From an archaeon (lineage in GTDB: Archaea > Asgardarchaeota > Hermodarchaeia > Hermodarchaeales > Hermodarchaeaceae): 33,884 nt of DNA. Shown here one piece after another: positions 31,877 through 33,884 of this stretch. Position 1 is the stretch's first letter. Each line of letters starts with the position of its first letter. The DNA lies in the NCBI GenBank assembly GCA_016550425.1, contig JABXGS010000106.1:1-33884 (forward strand), written 5' to 3'. A program made the position numbers and the translations under genes. The notes beneath the pieces are model-generated. The model saw only the letters and a list, made by a program, of their open reading frames with translations. It ran no database searches and was not told the origin of the DNA.

Positions 31877-32464
31877 ATGCAACCAAATCCAGTAGGTTGG
31901 ATTTCAACTGGTGACACTGCGCTACCCCGGAAAGCAGTTTTGAAAATGATTATTGTGGGCGATGGAGGTGTGGGTAAAACCACGTTAATTCACCGCTACC
32001 TAACGGGGAACTATCTGGATCAGCGGATGACCGTTGGTTCAGGATTTGCTACACGTGACATTGAAATGGAGGGAGTCATTGTTACTCTGACAATTTGGGA
32101 TTTCGCGGGTGAGGAGCGTTTCCGCTTTCTTTTGCCAAGTTATTGCCGGGGGGCCTTGGGTTGTATCCTCGCCTTTGATTTAGCCCGTCCCCCTACATTC
32201 TACCATCTTGATGAGTGGCTTAACCTGGTTCGTAGCAATACAGATGATATACCCATTCTCTTAGTTGGAACTAAGCGAGATGTGGGAAACAAGAACAGTG
32301 ATATGGCCTACGATTATACGAAAATTAATAATCTCGTCGGGTATCTTGAAACAAGTTCCAAATTGGGGCTCAATGTCTCAGAAGTCTTTGAAACCATAGC
32401 GAATCTCATGTGGCTACGTATCACGACTGCAAGTCCTCAATCTCTTGTCTCGTCAGCCATTTGA
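31877..32464 (+). CDS. Ras/Rab-like small GTPase
   Basis: A 195-residue GTPase. G1 is GDGGVGKT (28-35), switch I has Thr52 in MTVGSGF, G3 is DFAGEE (75-80), G4 is TKRD (132-135, Thr for the usual Asn), and G5 is SSK (160-162). There is an N-terminal extension of about 20 residues (MQPNPVGWISTGDTALPRKA) not found in the GTPase at 1211. It ends in SLVSSAI without C-terminal cysteines. Glu79-Glu80 replaces the QE of switch II, where the glutamine is catalytic in Ras/Rab proteins, so intrinsic hydrolysis is probably slow. GGGGTAGAAG stands before ATG 31877. It shares no operon with the lar genes. Its role is unknown. Confidence 0.93.
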   Translation: MQPNPVGWISTGDTALPRKAVLKMIIVGDGGVGKTTLIHRYLTGNYLDQRMTVGSGFATRDIEMEGVIVTLTIWDFAGEERFRFLLPSYCRGALGCILAFDLARPPTFYHLDEWLNLVRSNTDDIPILLVGTKRDVGNKNSDMAYDYTKINNLVGYLETSSKLGLNVSEVFETIANLMWLRITTASPQSLVSSAI

Positions 32465-32612
32465 TGTGAATGCCTGCGCAAGAATTGATTATTAGGCATC
32501 TTTTCGCATTTTTGAGGTTTAAGGAATCTCGATGAAGAGAAATACACTTAACTGACTCATCGAACGGTTCAAACCCCAACTGGAGGGGAATACGTCATCG
32601 AGATGCAAATTC

Positions 32613-33884
32613 ATGACCCAATCTGAACGACCACCAACCAAAGAAGAGCTGCTCGAAAAAGCCAAACAACCGGCAAAAGAAGCCATGCAACTACACCCTT
32701 ATTACAGGGGTAAAATTCAAACCATCCCCAAATGCACCATCCGGGGATTTGAAGACTTCGCCATTTGGTACACCCCAGGCGTCGCTGCACCATGTCGCGA
32801 TATCGAAGCCAATCCCGACAAAGTTTGGGACCACACCAACAAAGCCAACATGATTGCAGTTGTAACCGATGGAAGTCGCGTTCTCGGACTTGGAAATATT
32901 GGTCCAGAAGCAAGTCTGCCAGTGATGGAGGGTAAGTCTTTAATTTTCAAGTATCTCGGGGGTGTTGATGCGGTTCCTATTGCTTTAAACACGCAAGATC
33001 CTGAGAACTTCATTCGGGCAACCAAGCTCCTTGAACCCGCCTTTGGTGGTATTAACCTTGAAGATATTTCAAAGCCCAAATGTTTCAACATTTTGCATCG
33101 ACTGAAAACGGACATGAAAATTCCTGTATTTCATGATGATCAGCAGGGTACTGCAACAATTATCCTTGCAGGTTTAATGGGTGCACTACGATTTGTTGGG
33201 AAATCCTTGGATCAAGTCCAGATCGCGATGCTTGGCGTTGGAGCCGCGAACACTTGTACTGCTGAGTTACTCATCGAAGCAGGGGTGCCGGCGAGTAATC
33301 TTATCCTCTGTGACCGTGATGGACTTCTTTACAAAGGTCGTGAAGATTTGAAAGCAATGAAAGATGATGAGCATGAGAAGTATGACTTGGCTATCCTCAC
33401 CAACGAAGAACAACGCTCTGGGGACTTTGGTGAAGCACTTCGAGGTGCTGATGTGTGTATCAGTGCTTCTGCCCCCATTCCTGGTCTAATTAAGAAAGAA
33501 TGGGTCGAGAAGATGGCAAAGGATGCTATTGTCTTTGCTTGTGCTAATCCACTTCCTGAAATCTGGCCTTGGGAGGCTAAAGAAGCTGGTGCGAAAGTAG
33601 TAGGAACTGGGCGATCTGACTTTGATAACCAGATCAATAATAGTCTTGGATTTCCAGCGATTTTCCGTGGAGCCCTTGATGTCCGAGCGATGGAAATTAC
33701 CGATGAAATGTGTATTGCGGCAGCCACACGGCTTGCTGACCTCGCAGAAGAACGAGGTTTACGTGAGGATTATGTAATTCCAAGTATGGATGAGTGGGAA
33801 CTTTATCCAGCGGAAGCTGTTGCTGTAGGGATGAAAGCGATTGAACAGAAGGTTGCTCGAAAAGAATGGGAAGAGCAAGAACTC
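32613..33884 (+). CDS. NAD(P)-dependent malic enzyme (3' end outside window)
   Basis: Decarboxylates malate to pyruvate with reduction of NAD(P). The 424 visible residues contain the catalytic Tyr53 (AIWYTPGVAAP), Lys108 (VMEGKSL), the metal-binding aspartates in LEDIS and in VFHDDQQGTA, the Rossmann motif LGVGAANTC, and CANPLPEIWP. The size and motif set are those of the short bacterial/archaeal MaeB-type malic enzyme without the phosphotransacetylase domain, though the end is missing. Start ATG 32613 is the first in-frame start after the stop at 32553; GGAGGGG lies 24 bases upstream, rather far, so the leader is unusual. Confidence 0.92.
   Translation, partial: MTQSERPPTKEELLEKAKQPAKEAMQLHPYYRGKIQTIPKCTIRGFEDFAIWYTPGVAAPCRDIEANPDKVWDHTNKANMIAVVTDGSRVLGLGNIGPEASLPVMEGKSLIFKYLGGVDAVPIALNTQDPENFIRATKLLEPAFGGINLEDISKPKCFNILHRLKTDMKIPVFHDDQQGTATIILAGLMGALRFVGKSLDQVQIAMLGVGAANTCTAELLIEAGVPASNLILCDRDGLLYKGREDLKAMKDDEHEKYDLAILTNEEQRSGDFGEALRGADVCISASAPIPGLIKKEWVEKMAKDAIVFACANPLPEIWPWEAKEAGAKVVGTGRSDFDNQINNSLGFPAIFRGALDVRAMEITDEMCIAAATRLADLAEERGLREDYVIPSMDEWELYPAEAVAVGMKAIEQKVARKEWEEQEL

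Noticed and set aside
32717..33115. 132-codon minus-strand ORF and similar antisense ORFs over the malic enzyme
   Set aside because: They are mirror frames of a strongly conserved enzyme and carry no motif.

Overview
The window reads as a chromosomal segment of an Asgard archaeon, probably of the Heimdallarchaeia side. The reasons are Rab/Ras-like small GTPases beside otherwise archaeal genes, archaeal BRE/TATA promoters, a geranylgeranyl-reductase-type flavoprotein, and a respiratory, quinone-using gene set. The placement is an inference, because no marker phylogeny can be run here. Gene density is high. I saw no rRNA, tRNA, CRISPR array, transposase or phage gene.

Layout. 1-993: 5' part of a TrpB2-type tryptophan synthase beta chain (runs off the left edge). 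1211-4556: a Rab-like GTPase, a double zinc-ribbon protein, an alkaline-phosphatase-superfamily hydrolase and a small membrane protein. 4851-6415: a cysteine-rich winged-helix regulator and a DoxX-type membrane protein, closed by a perfect 12-bp hairpin. 6590-8660: an HdrE-like cytochrome b and an HdrD-like double-CCG iron-sulfur protein. 8680-21875 (minus strand): one 13-kb respiratory complex I operon in the order nuoA-B-[arsR]-C-D-H-I-J-K-M'-M''-L-M-N, without nuoEFG. 22149-24123 (plus strand): a divergent sulfur module, DsrE2, TusA and an SQR-like flavoprotein. 24232-27732: geranylgeranyl reductase, long-chain prenyl diphosphate synthase and a MenA/UbiA prenyltransferase. 27729-29057: an orphan fucose-isomerase-like protein. 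29192-31680: larE, larC1 and divergent larB for the nickel-pincer cofactor. 31877-32464: a second Ras-like GTPase. 32613-33884: 5' part of a malic enzyme.

How they may work together. The prenyl synthase and MenA-like enzyme would supply a quinone. The SQR-like flavoprotein, the complex I and perhaps the HdrDE-like pair would exchange electrons with it. TusA and DsrE2 would carry the sulfane sulfur released by SQR.

The most striking point is the complex I/sulfur junction. The complex I operon carries five antiporter-like subunits instead of three, two of them with a substituted ion-channel residue. Its NuoD keeps one cysteine of each ancestral [NiFe] pair. It also contains a two-cysteine ArsR repressor gene between nuoB and nuoC. 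The operon and the sulfur module are divergently transcribed from promoters with nearly the same core sequence. Each promoter overlaps an ATTC-N8-(G/T)AAT element, the form of site known for persulfide-sensing SqrR/BigR repressors. I infer one sulfane-sulfur-responsive regulon joining sulfide oxidation to an enlarged complex I.
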